DNA of 64,000 bases from Ruminococcaceae bacterium AM07-15 (GTDB lineage: Bacteria; Bacillota; Clostridia; Oscillospirales; Butyricicoccaceae). The notes beneath the pieces are model-generated. The model had not been told where the DNA came from, ran no database searches, and was given only the letters and a program-made list of their open reading frames with translations. A program made the position numbers and the translations under genes. Positions 55,650-64,000 of this stretch are shown here, in pieces (positions within the stretch are counted from its first letter, which is position 1; each line of letters begins with the position of its first letter). The stretch is from assembly GCA_003477405.1 (NCBI GenBank), contig QUDE01000003.1:1-64000 (forward strand), written 5' to 3'.

Positions 55650-56519
55650 ATGGATTTCTTACTCAATGCTCTTACTGACTGGCTCAAAGAAATGTTGGTA
55701 GGCGGCATTATGAGCAACTTATCGGGGATGTTCGATAGCGTGAACCAGCAGGTCGCAGACATTGCGACACAGGTGGGCCAGACCCCCCAGGGCTGGAACG
55801 GGAGCATTTTCAGCATGATTGAAAACCTCTCCAACTCCATCATGGTGCCGATTGCTGGCGTGATCCTGGCCATCGTGATGACGCTGGAGCTGATTCAGAT
55901 GATTACCGACAAGAACAACCTGCATGATGTGGACACCTGGATGATCTTCAAGTGGGTGTTCAAATCTGCCGCCGCCATCCTCATTGTCTCCAACACCTGG
56001 AACATCGTGATGGGCGTGTTTGACGCAGCCCAAAGCGTGGTGACGCAGGCGGCGGGCATCATCGGTTCCGACGCTTCCATCGACATCTCCTCTGTCCTGA
56101 CCGATATGGAGTCCCGGCTGATGGATATGGACCTGGGGCCGCTGTTTGGCCTGTGGTTCCAGTCGCTCTTTATCGGCATTACCATGTGGGCGCTTTACAT
56201 TTGCATTTTCATCGTGATTTATGGCCGTATGATTGAGATTTACCTTGTGACCTCGGTGGCCCCCATCCCTATGGCCACCATGATGGGCAAGGAATGGGGC
56301 GGCATGGGCCAGAACTATCTGCGTTCCCTGCTTGCCCTGGGCTTTCAGGCATTTCTCATCATCGTCTGTGTGGCGATTTACGCTGTGCTGGTGCAGAGTA
56401 TCGCCACCGAATCCGACATCATCATGGCCATCTGGAGCTGCGTGGGCTATACGGTTTTGTTATGTTTCACCCTGTTCAAAACTGGCAGCATGGCCCGTTC
56501 CATCTTCAATGCCCATTGA
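55650..56519 (+). CDS. VirB6/TrbL-family conjugation channel protein
   Basis: The 289-residue protein has about six membrane helices (near 65-90, 100-125, 170-200, 205-225, 235-260, 265-285), as in TrbL/VirB6 inner-channel subunits of Gram-positive type IV systems. It is the first gene after maff-2 and starts with AAAGGAGG. Confidence 0.85.
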   Translation: MDFLLNALTDWLKEMLVGGIMSNLSGMFDSVNQQVADIATQVGQTPQGWNGSIFSMIENLSNSIMVPIAGVILAIVMTLELIQMITDKNNLHDVDTWMIFKWVFKSAAAILIVSNTWNIVMGVFDAAQSVVTQAAGIIGSDASIDISSVLTDMESRLMDMDLGPLFGLWFQSLFIGITMWALYICIFIVIYGRMIEIYLVTSVAPIPMATMMGKEWGGMGQNYLRSLLALGFQAFLIIVCVAIYAVLVQSIATESDIIMAIWSCVGYTVLLCFTLFKTGSMARSIFNAH

Positions 56520-56533
56520 CGGAGGTGCAGCCA

Positions 56534-57841
56534 ATGAAACAGTTTACATTGGGCTCCCTGTTTGATGGGATTGGCGGATTCCCCTATGCCGCCTCTTTTT
56601 ACAATATCCGTCCCCTGTGGGCCAGTGAAATCGTCCCCAACTGTATCAGCGTTACCAGGCGTCATTTTCCTGAGATGGAACACCTGGGGGATATTACCAG
56701 CTTACAGGGTGGTGACATCCCGCCAGTGGACATTATTTCCTTTGGCTCTCCCTGCCAAGGACTGTCTATTGCCGGGCATCGCCTGGGGCTGGCGGACCCC
56801 CGGAGCGGCCTGTTTACTGAAGCCATCCGAATTATAGACGAAATGAGGGAAAGTACCCATGGTGAATACCCAAAACTGGCCATATGGGAAAATGTGCCAG
56901 GCTCCCTATCATCAGCCGGAGGGAGTGACTTTAAGGCCGTGCTTGCGGCGTTCACAAAAGCCCAAATTCCAATGCCTGGTTTTGGACGATGGGCCAACGC
57001 CGGTATGGTACGAGGCCGAGGCGTTGACCTCGCTTGGTGCGTGTACGACGCCCAATATTTCGGAACGGCACAGCGACGCCGGCGGCTGTTCCTTGCGGCA
57101 GATTTTACAGGCCATAGTGCCGGAGAAATACTATTTGTCCCCAAAAGCCTGCGCGGGTATTTTGAGGCGGGCGGAACGCCGAGGCAAGGACTTGCCGCCT
57201 ATGCTGAAGATGGCGCTGGAGCGGCAGGCATCGGGGTTGACGGCTACAACGGTCAGATAACCGGCCATGTTGCGGCAACCCTGGGGACAAACTGCGGAAC
57301 TTCTACCGGACGCAACGGAATACTGGAAATTCCTGCATACATCCACCTCGAAGTTCTGAACGACCAAGGCGGATGCTCGATCAGCGTTGAAAAAACAGAA
57401 TGTTCACCCACTCTCCGCAGTCAAGTCCACGGAAATCTTCCCGTCGTAGCATTGGGTTTCGATCTTCAGCAGATTACCAGCCGGGCCAACCGCTCCACCC
57501 TCAAGCCGATTCAACCCACCCTTTGCGGTGCGGGGAATCCTCATGTAATCTGTGCTTCTCCTGGGCAGGCCAATGCGGCGCGCCTGGAGGAACAGTCCCC
57601 GACATTGACCTCTGCCCATGATATACCCTATTTGATGTCCACCAACCTGCTTGTCAGGCGGATCACCCCAGTGGAGGCGGAGCGCCTGCAAGGGTTCCCT
57701 GACGGGTGGACCGAGTATGGGTCGGATGGGAAGTCCATCAGTGATTCCAGCCGCTTTCAAATGCTTGGCAACAGTGTAGCCGTTCCTTGCGTGGCTTACA
57801 TCATGCAGGGAGCGGCGTTAGTTTTAGAATCGAGGTGCTAA
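56534..57841 (+). CDS. DNA (cytosine-5-)-methyltransferase
   Basis: The 435-residue enzyme has SAM motif LGSLFDGIGGFPYA, catalytic Cys74 in GSPCQGLSIAG, WENVPGS, QRRRRLF, then a target-recognition region (about 195-360) and C-terminal RRITPVEAERLQGFPDGWT and GNSVAVP. No partner endonuclease is visible, so it is probably an orphan methylase protecting the transferred DNA. It sits inside the transfer operon, 14 bp after VirB6. Confidence 0.92.
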   Translation: MKQFTLGSLFDGIGGFPYAASFYNIRPLWASEIVPNCISVTRRHFPEMEHLGDITSLQGGDIPPVDIISFGSPCQGLSIAGHRLGLADPRSGLFTEAIRIIDEMRESTHGEYPKLAIWENVPGSLSSAGGSDFKAVLAAFTKAQIPMPGFGRWANAGMVRGRGVDLAWCVYDAQYFGTAQRRRRLFLAADFTGHSAGEILFVPKSLRGYFEAGGTPRQGLAAYAEDGAGAAGIGVDGYNGQITGHVAATLGTNCGTSTGRNGILEIPAYIHLEVLNDQGGCSISVEKTECSPTLRSQVHGNLPVVALGFDLQQITSRANRSTLKPIQPTLCGAGNPHVICASPGQANAARLEEQSPTLTSAHDIPYLMSTNLLVRRITPVEAERLQGFPDGWTEYGSDGKSISDSSRFQMLGNSVAVPCVAYIMQGAALVLESRC

Positions 57842-57843
57842 AC

Positions 57844-58230
57844 TTGGCCTATGTTCCGGTTCCCAAAGACCTTACGAAAGTCAAAACCAAGGTCGCGTTC
57901 AACTTAACCAAGAGGCAGCTGGTCTGCTTCGGCGGCGGGGCGCTCATCGGCGTACCGCTTTTCTTTTTGCTCCGGGGGCCTGCGGGAAACAGCGTGGCTG
58001 CCATGTGTATGATGCTGGTCATGCTGCCCTTCTTCATGCTGGCGATGTACGAGAAGCACGGTCAGCCCCTGGAAAAGATCGTGGGCAACATCATCAAGGT
58101 GGCCGTAATCCGGCCCAAGGAGCGCCCGTATAAGACCAACAACTTCTATGCCGTTCTGGAACGGCAGGAAAAACTCGACAGGGAGGTGTATGACATTGTT
58201 CACCGAAAAGAAAAACCGGCAGGCCGATAA
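57844..58230 (+). CDS. PrgI-family conjugation protein
   Basis: The 128-residue protein (YVPVPKDLTKVKTKVAFNLT, then two membrane helices about 30-50 and 55-72) matches PrgI, the VirB3-like partner of VirB4 in Gram-positive systems. The start is TTG 57,844 behind GAGGTG. It overlaps virB4 by 41 bp. Confidence 0.85.
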   Translation: MAYVPVPKDLTKVKTKVAFNLTKRQLVCFGGGALIGVPLFFLLRGPAGNSVAAMCMMLVMLPFFMLAMYEKHGQPLEKIVGNIIKVAVIRPKERPYKTNNFYAVLERQEKLDREVYDIVHRKEKPAGR

Positions 58231-60640
58231 GGATGGCAACCAGCCGCCGGTTTCCATGAAGAAACGATTATCCCGTGCAGACAGAAAACAGATTGAGGCT
58301 GCCATCGCCCGCGCCAATCGCACGGACCGGAAAGAAAAGTCGGCCCAGGACAGCATCCCCTATGAGCGGATGTGGCCGGACGGTATCTGCCGGGTGGCAG
58401 ACGGCCATTATACCAAGACCATCCAGTTCCAGGACATCAACTATCAGCTCTCGCAGAACGAGGACAAGACGGCGATCTTCGAGGGCTGGTGCGATTTCCT
58501 CAACTACTTCGACAGCTCCATTCAGTTCCAGCTGTCCTTTTTGAACCTCGCAGCCTCCGAGGAAACTTTTGCCCGCGCCATCAACATTCCTCTCCAGGGG
58601 GATGACTTTGACAGTATCCGGGTTGAGTACATGACCATGCTGCAAAACCAGCTGGCAAAGGGCAACAACGGCCTTATCAAAACCAAGTATCTCACCTTCG
58701 GCATTGACGCGGACAGCATCAAATCGGCCAAACCCCGTTTGGAGCGTATTGAGACCGACATTCTCAATAACTTCAAGCGTCTGGGCGTGTCTGCCGAGAC
58801 TCTGGATGGTAAGGCAAGACTTGCCCAGCTCCATGGAATCTTCCACATGGATGAGCAGCTGCCGTTCCGCTTCGATTGGGATTGGCTCCCGTCCAGCGGC
58901 CTGTCCACCAAGGACTTCATCGCGCCGTCTGGGTTTGAGTTCCGCACTGGCAAGCAGTTCCGTATGGGTAAAAAATACGGGGCTGTTTCTTTTTTGCAGA
59001 TTCTCGCGCCGGAGCTAAATGACCGGATGCTGGCCGATTTTCTGGATATGGAATCCAACTTGATTGTCAGCCTGCATATCCAGTCCGTGGACCAGATCAA
59101 GGCCATCAAGACGGTCAAGCGCAAGATCACTGACCTGGACAAATCCAAAATCGAGGAACAGAAAAAAGCCGTCCGTGCCGGATACGATATGGACATCATT
59201 CCCTCCGACCTTGCCACCTACGGTGCCGAGGCCAAGAAGCTCTTGCAGGATTTGCAGAGCCGAAACGAGCGAATGTTCCTTGTGACCTTCCTGGTGCTGA
59301 ACACGGCGGACAATCCCCGGCAGCTGGGCAACAATGTGTTCCAGGCCAGTTCCATCGCACAGAAGTACAACTGCCAGCTGACAAGGCTTGACTTCCAGCA
59401 GGAAGAAGGGCTGATGTCTGCGCTGCCCTTGGGCCTCAATCAGATCGAGATTCAGCGGGGGCTGACCACCAGTTCCACGGCTATCTTTGTTCCGTTCACC
59501 ACCCAGGAGCTTTTCCAGAACGGCAAAGAGGCGCTGTACTACGGTATCAACGCCCTGTCCAACAACCTCATCATGGTGGACCGCAAGCTGCTGAAAAACC
59601 CCAATGGACTGATTCTCGGCACCCCTGGTTCCGGCAAGTCCTTCAGCGCCAAGCGCGAGATCGCCAACTGTTTCCTGCTCACCAATGATGACATCATTAT
59701 CTGCGACCCGGAGGCCGAGTACGCGCCCTTGGTGGAGCGCCTGCATGGGCAGGTCATCAAGATTTCGCCCACCAGCAGCAATTACATTAACCCTATGGAT
59801 TTGAACCTGGACTACTCGGACGATGAAAGTCCGCTGTCTCTCAAGTCCGACTTCATCCTGTCTCTGTGCGAGCTGATCGTAGGCGGCAAAGAGGGCTTGC
59901 AGCCGGTTCAGAAAACCATCATTGACCGCTGTGTGCGGCTGGTGTATCAGGACTATCTCAATGACCCCCGCCCGGAGAATATGCCCATCCTGGAGGACCT
60001 CTACAACCTGCTGCGGGCGCAGGACGAGAAAGAGGCGCAGTACATCGCCACGGCGCTGGAAATCTATGTGACCGGCTCCCTCAATGTGTTTAACCATCAG
60101 AGCAATGTGGACATCAACAACCGTATCGTCTGCTACGACATCAAGGAGCTGGGCAAGCAGCTGAAAAAGATCGGTATGCTGGTGGTCCAGGACCAAGTGT
60201 GGAACCGCGTTACCATCAACCGTGCTGCCCACAAATCCACCCGTTACTACATCGACGAGATGCACCTGCTGCTGAAAGAGGAACAGACCGCCGCCTACAC
60301 GGTGGAGATTTGGAAGCGGTTCAGAAAATGGGGCGGCATCCCCACCGGCATCACGCAGAATGTCAAAGACTTGCTTTCTTCCCGCGAGGTGGAGAACATC
60401 TTTGAGAACTCCGACTTCGTGTATATGCTCAACCAGGCGGGCGGGGACCGGCAGATTCTCGCCAAGCAGCTGGGCATTTCCCCTCACCAGCTTTCCTATG
60501 TGACCCACTCCAGCGAGGGCGAGGGCCTGCTGTTCTATGGCTCCACGATCCTGCCTTTCGTGGACCATTTCCCCAAGAACACCGAGCTGTACCGCATTAT
60601 GACCACCAAACCCCAGGAACTGAAAAAGGAGGATGAATGA
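58190..60640 (+). CDS. VirB4-like conjugation ATPase
   Basis: The 816-residue ATPase powers the mating channel: Walker A GTPGSGKS (about 477-484), Walker B TRYYIDEMHLLL and the typical GITQNVKDLL segment. The ATG at 58,190 lies close to GGGAGG; an in-frame TTG at 58,196 would be better spaced. It ends in an ATGA overlap with the next gene. Confidence 0.93.
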   Translation: MTLFTEKKNRQADKDGNQPPVSMKKRLSRADRKQIEAAIARANRTDRKEKSAQDSIPYERMWPDGICRVADGHYTKTIQFQDINYQLSQNEDKTAIFEGWCDFLNYFDSSIQFQLSFLNLAASEETFARAINIPLQGDDFDSIRVEYMTMLQNQLAKGNNGLIKTKYLTFGIDADSIKSAKPRLERIETDILNNFKRLGVSAETLDGKARLAQLHGIFHMDEQLPFRFDWDWLPSSGLSTKDFIAPSGFEFRTGKQFRMGKKYGAVSFLQILAPELNDRMLADFLDMESNLIVSLHIQSVDQIKAIKTVKRKITDLDKSKIEEQKKAVRAGYDMDIIPSDLATYGAEAKKLLQDLQSRNERMFLVTFLVLNTADNPRQLGNNVFQASSIAQKYNCQLTRLDFQQEEGLMSALPLGLNQIEIQRGLTTSSTAIFVPFTTQELFQNGKEALYYGINALSNNLIMVDRKLLKNPNGLILGTPGSGKSFSAKREIANCFLLTNDDIIICDPEAEYAPLVERLHGQVIKISPTSSNYINPMDLNLDYSDDESPLSLKSDFILSLCELIVGGKEGLQPVQKTIIDRCVRLVYQDYLNDPRPENMPILEDLYNLLRAQDEKEAQYIATALEIYVTGSLNVFNHQSNVDINNRIVCYDIKELGKQLKKIGMLVVQDQVWNRVTINRAAHKSTRYYIDEMHLLLKEEQTAAYTVEIWKRFRKWGGIPTGITQNVKDLLSSREVENIFENSDFVYMLNQAGGDRQILAKQLGISPHQLSYVTHSSEGEGLLFYGSTILPFVDHFPKNTELYRIMTTKPQELKKEDE

Positions 60641-61011
60641 CCATGAAACCCAACACCGAACTGAATACCATGATGTTTTTTGACGATGCCCTGGAGGGTG
60701 AGCGCACCCAGCTGCTCACCGAGCTGGCCGATGCCGTCAGCGAGACCCGCACGGCGGCGGATCAGGCTGCGGAGCTGAACGAGGATGGTGAAGCGGCCCT
60801 GCTGCGCCTGACGGAAATCTGGTGCGCCATGAACGGAGTTCCCGCCATTGTCATCTTCGAGGGCGGGCAGTCCGAGCTGCTGGCCAATGTGGTGGCGCAG
60901 ATCTACGCCCACCTGCTCCAGCATCATTTTCGTGACCCTGTGGGGCTGGCTGTCTATGTGGAGCTGCGCTACATGACGGCCTCCCTCATGCTGGGGGAAT
61001 GGTTTGAATAA
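60637..61011 (+). CDS. Conserved ICE protein, unknown function
   Basis: The 124-residue acidic helical protein (MKPNTELNTMMFFDDALEGE, TQLLTELADAVSETRTAADQ) is wedged between VirB4 and the CHAP hydrolase with overlaps at both ends, so it belongs to the transfer operon. ATG 60,643 is an alternative start. No family name is known to me. Confidence 0.65.
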   Translation: MTMKPNTELNTMMFFDDALEGERTQLLTELADAVSETRTAADQAAELNEDGEAALLRLTEIWCAMNGVPAIVIFEGGQSELLANVVAQIYAHLLQHHFRDPVGLAVYVELRYMTASLMLGEWFE

Positions 61012-62713
61012 AAAAACGCGCCTGCGCTTTACGGAGGAAGAACGGGCTGACCCGGCGCTGGAGAAGCCCATCCGTAAGGTGGACAAGGCTGCCGCCAAAG
61101 CGGATAAGGCGCAGGCTAAAATTCCGAAAAAACAGGTCCGGCAAAAGACGGTGGACCCGGAGACCGGCAAAGTGACTACCAAGCTGGTGCTGGAGGACAA
61201 GAAGAAGCCGCCCTCCAAGCTGTCCCATGCGGTGCGGGATACCCCCGCCAATGCCGTCCTGGGGAAAGTTCACAAGGAAATCCGGGAGACCGAACAGGAC
61301 AATGTGGGCGTGGAGAGTGCCCATAAGTCCGAGGAGGCTGCCGAGACCGGCGCACGGTTGATGCGGGAGGGCTACCGCAGCCACAAATTGAAGCCCTACC
61401 GCAAGGCAGCTCAGGCCGAGCAGAAGCTGGAAAAGGCCAATGTGAACGCCCTATATCAGAAGTCCCTACGGGAAAATCCTCAGCTTGCCAGTAACCCCAT
61501 TTCCCGCTGGCAGCAGAAACAGGCCATCAAAAAGGAATACGCTGCCGCCAAGCGCGCCGGTCAAGCTGCTGGGAATACCGCCAGCACCGCAAAAAAGACC
61601 GGCAAGGCCGCCAAGACAGTCAAGGAAAAGGCGCAGGAGGCCGGAGCCTTTGTTGTTCGTCACAAAAAGGGCTTTTTGATTGCGGGCGCGATCTTCTTGC
61701 TGGTCTGTATGCTGCTCAACACCATGTCCTCCTGTTCCATGATGGCGCAGAGCATCGGGTCTGTGGTGTCCGGCACCACCTATCCCTCGGATGACCCGGA
61801 GCTGGTAGCGGTAGAGGCCGACTATGCAGCCAAGGAAACGGCGCTGCAAGCTGAAATTGACAACATCGAAAGCAGTCATCCAGGGTATGACGAGTACCAG
61901 TATGACCTGGATATGATCGGACACGACCCCCATGAGCTGGCGGCCTACCTGTCCGCTGTCTTGCAGGGCTATACCCAGGAGAGCGCCCAGGCGGAGCTGG
62001 AGCGTGTGTTTTCCGCCCAATACACCTTGACACTGACCGAGGAAGTCCAAATCCGCACCTATACAGATGAAGATGGGGATGAACACGAATACGAGTACCG
62101 GATTCTCCATGTCAAGCTGGAGAGCCGCCCTATTTCCTCTGTTGCCACGGAACTGCTGACGCCGGATCAGTTGGAAATGTATCAGGTGTACCGGCAAACG
62201 CTGGGCAACAAACTGCTGATCTTCGGCGGAGGTTCCCCGGATACGAGCGATTCCGAGGACCTGACCGGCGTGGTATTCGTCAACGGCACCCGTCCCGGCA
62301 ATCAGGCCGTGGTGGATATTGCCAAGAGCCAGGTGGGTAATGTGGGCGGTCAGCCCTACTGGAGCTGGTACGGCTTCAACTCCCGCGTGGAATGGTGCGC
62401 CTGCTTCGTGTCCTGGTGCTATAACCAGATGGGGCTGTCTGAGCCGCGCTTTGCCGCCTGCCAGTCCCAAGGCATCCCGTGGTTCCAGTCCCACGGACAA
62501 TGGGGCGGGCGTGATTACGCCAATATTGCCCCCGGCGACGCTATCTTCTTCGATTGGGACCTGGATGGCAGCGCCGACCATGTGGGCCTTGTGGTCGGCA
62601 CGGACGGCAGCCGGGTCTACACCGTGGAGGGCAATTCCGGCGATGCCTGTAAGATTAAGAGTTATCCCCTGACCTACGAGTGTATCAAAGGCTACGGCCT
62701 CATGAACTGGTAA
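61004..62713 (+). CDS. CHAP-domain peptidoglycan hydrolase of the transfer system
   Basis: The 569-residue protein has a long basic cytoplasmic N-terminus (1-215, Lys/Ala-rich), one membrane helix at about 222-242, a helical stalk and a C-terminal CHAP domain with catalytic Cys in VEWCACFVSWC (about 466), and His in DHVGLVVG. It should open the cell wall for the channel, the VirB1 role. TTG start 61,004 after GGGGGAA. Confidence 0.87.
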   Translation: MNKKTRLRFTEEERADPALEKPIRKVDKAAAKADKAQAKIPKKQVRQKTVDPETGKVTTKLVLEDKKKPPSKLSHAVRDTPANAVLGKVHKEIRETEQDNVGVESAHKSEEAAETGARLMREGYRSHKLKPYRKAAQAEQKLEKANVNALYQKSLRENPQLASNPISRWQQKQAIKKEYAAAKRAGQAAGNTASTAKKTGKAAKTVKEKAQEAGAFVVRHKKGFLIAGAIFLLVCMLLNTMSSCSMMAQSIGSVVSGTTYPSDDPELVAVEADYAAKETALQAEIDNIESSHPGYDEYQYDLDMIGHDPHELAAYLSAVLQGYTQESAQAELERVFSAQYTLTLTEEVQIRTYTDEDGDEHEYEYRILHVKLESRPISSVATELLTPDQLEMYQVYRQTLGNKLLIFGGGSPDTSDSEDLTGVVFVNGTRPGNQAVVDIAKSQVGNVGGQPYWSWYGFNSRVEWCACFVSWCYNQMGLSEPRFAACQSQGIPWFQSHGQWGGRDYANIAPGDAIFFDWDLDGSADHVGLVVGTDGSRVYTVEGNSGDACKIKSYPLTYECIKGYGLMNW

Positions 62714-62742
62714 GGCCAATTATTCAAAAAGGAGTGATTGAA

Positions 62743-63000
62743 ATGGCTAAGAATAAGATTTCGCGCATTGACCAGGAGATTGCCAAAGTCCGCGAGAAGA
62801 TCGAAGAATATCAGGACAAGCTGAAAACTCTGGAGGCGCAGAAAACCGAGGCGGAGAACCTGGAGATCGTCCAGATGGTGCGCGCCCTGCGGCTGACCCC
62901 GGCCCAGCTGAAAGCCATGCTGTCTGACAATATGCTTCCTGGCATGGACGCTGCCTCTACTGACTACACCGAACAGGAGGAGATCGACCATGAAGAATAA
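62743..63000 (+). CDS. DUF4315 protein
   Basis: The 85-residue coiled-coil protein (KNKISRIDQEIAKVREKIEE, YQDKLKTLEAQKTEAENLEI) matches DUF4315, found after the CHAP gene in Tn1549-type ICEs. Function unknown. It overlaps the DUF4366 gene by 11 bp. Confidence 0.83.
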   Translation: MAKNKISRIDQEIAKVREKIEEYQDKLKTLEAQKTEAENLEIVQMVRALRLTPAQLKAMLSDNMLPGMDAASTDYTEQEEIDHEE

Positions 63001-63763
63001 GAGAATTTTCAAGACCTTTTCGGCCCTCTGCACCGCCCTGGTGCTGATGATGGGCCTTTCTGTTACCGCCTTTGCCCAGGGGACGGACCAGCCTCTGGCG
63101 GAGGACGCCACCAACGACAGCAATGTGGTGGTAGAGGAAACTGAGGATAGTCCGGCCCTGACCCCGGAGGGCAACGCCGCCCTGGTGGATGATTTCGGCG
63201 GCAACAAGCAGCTCATCACCGTCACTACCAAGGCGGGTAACTACTTCTACATTCTCATTGACCGGGCTAACGAGGACAAGGAAACCGCTGTCCACTTCTT
63301 AAACCAGGTGGACGAGGCGGACCTGATGGCGCTGATGGAGGACGAACAGACCACCCAGGAGCAGCCCGCCACCTGTACCTGTACGGAGAAATGTGTGGCC
63401 GGTGCGGTGAATACGGCCTGCCCGGTGTGCGCTACCAATATGAGCAGCTGTACGGGCAAGGAGCCGGAACCTGAGACCCCGGAGGAGACCCCGGAGCCGG
63501 AGGAACCGGAGCAAAAAGCCACGGGGCTGAATCCGGCTTTGCTTTTGGCGGTGCTGGCCTTGATGGGCGGCGGCGGTGCCTTTGCCTACTTCAAATTCAT
63601 CAAGAATAAGCCCAAGACCAAGGGCAGCGACAATTTGGACGATTACGACTACGGTGAGGATGATACTGCCCCGGAGGACGAGGACCCCTGGGAGACCGAT
63701 GAATCCGACGAGCTGGACGCTGACGGGGGCAGCGACGAGGAAAGTGGGGGCAAACCGATTTGA
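62990..63763 (+). CDS. DUF4366 surface protein of the transfer module
   Basis: The 257-residue precursor has a signal peptide (1-28), an extracellular domain (LITVTTKAGNYFYILIDRAN, then Cys-rich CTCTEKCVAGAVNTACPVC), a Pro/Glu linker, one membrane helix near 180-202 and an acidic tail. This is the DUF4366 layout, probably a channel accessory at the cell surface. Confidence 0.83.
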   Translation: MKNKRIFKTFSALCTALVLMMGLSVTAFAQGTDQPLAEDATNDSNVVVEETEDSPALTPEGNAALVDDFGGNKQLITVTTKAGNYFYILIDRANEDKETAVHFLNQVDEADLMALMEDEQTTQEQPATCTCTEKCVAGAVNTACPVCATNMSSCTGKEPEPETPEETPEPEEPEQKATGLNPALLLAVLALMGGGGAFAYFKFIKNKPKTKGSDNLDDYDYGEDDTAPEDEDPWETDESDELDADGGSDEESGGKPI

Positions 63764-63972
63764 CCCGGTTCACTGACAGCCCCTATGAACGCATGATGAC
63801 ACGCAGGCCGGAGAGCGGGAAGGAAACTTCCCGCTCTCACTCTTTATCTCCCGGCCACCCCTGTTATGGCTGCGGAAACTATGGAAGGCCATGTGTAGGA
63901 TTCTGCCACCGGCAACTAATTACACAGATGCAGGAAAGGAGGAATAAAAAGCATGAGATTGGTAATCGCTGA
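63760..63972 (+). CDS. Small Cys-rich ICE protein
   Basis: The 70-residue protein starts at TTG 63,760, overlapping the previous stop. It has HPCYGCGNYGRPCVGFCHRQL, a zinc-binding or Fe-S-like cluster. A gene of this kind is usual just before topB in these ICEs. Function unknown. Confidence 0.62.
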   Translation: MTRFTDSPYERMMTRRPESGKETSRSHSLSPGHPCYGCGNYGRPCVGFCHRQLITQMQERRNKKHEIGNR

Positions 63973-64000
63973 AAAACCGTCCGTCGCCCAAAGTCTGGCC
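63953..64000 (+). CDS. topB: DNA topoisomerase III (5' end only)
   Basis: Only 16 codons are in the window: MRLVIAEKPSVAQSLA, the TOPRIM start of TopB-type topoisomerases, behind AAAGGAGG. ICE-borne topB aids DNA processing in transfer. The rest is cut by the window end. Confidence 0.85.
   Translation, partial: MRLVIAEKPSVAQSLA

Overview
The window is from a monoderm, GC-rich member of the Clostridia, most likely a gut Oscillospiraceae/Ruminococcaceae-type bacterium. The evidence is S-layer homology (SLH) anchored surface proteins, GGAGG-type ribosome binding sites, sigma-A promoters with TATAAT-like -10 boxes, class II tRNA-Ser, and mobile elements typical of that group. The species cannot be named from sequence alone.

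Positions 1 to about 18,800 are ordinary chromosome. They hold a chorismate mutase/ACT protein with a shortened centre, threonine aldolase, a CGGC-domain protein, a small lipoprotein, and a minus-strand operon (glutamate-dehydrogenase-like protein, sdaAB, sdaAA). A metallo-hydrolase, tRNA-Ser(GGA), a membrane protein, an SLH/transglutaminase surface protein and a chemoreceptor follow. Next come a type II topoisomerase pair, a YaaL-like protein, a TtcA-like tRNA thiolase, and rplM-rpsI with a strong promoter and terminator. The dehydrogenase-like protein lacks two conserved lysines, including the catalytic one.

From just after rpsI to the window end is the left part of a Tn1549-like integrative conjugative element (ICE). 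Its backbone is parA, parB, small unknown genes, a replication-initiator-like HTH protein, a BRO-N antirepressor, a 1268-aa SLH surface protein, PcfB/DUF3801, the coupling protein traG/virD4, maff-2, VirB6/TrbL, a DNA cytosine methyltransferase, PrgI, VirB4, a CHAP-domain hydrolase, DUF4315, DUF4366, a small Cys-rich protein and the start of topB. The ICE integrase, relaxase and right end lie outside the window.

Two further mobilizable elements (IMEs) are nested inside this ICE, each with its own large serine recombinase, MobA/MobL relaxase, DUF3847 protein, replication genes and oriT-like site. IME1 (about 15.55 kb, 28,634-44,191) splits traG. It carries an OmpR-type two-component system with an ABC exporter of the lantibiotic/bacitracin immunity type, and four sigma-70-region-4-like proteins in a row, three of them clear paralogues. 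IME2 (about 10.13 kb, 45,357-55,500) splits maff-2 at a 12-bp direct repeat and carries a lipoprotein class D beta-lactamase. Joining the flanks of either insertion restores an uninterrupted reading frame. In the state shown, the ICE lacks an intact coupling protein and an intact Maff-2, and both could be repaired by excision. The IMEs probably borrow the ICE mating channel. The oriT sites resemble the IncQ (RSF1010/R1162) nick region and lie between DUF3847 and the relaxase in both IMEs.
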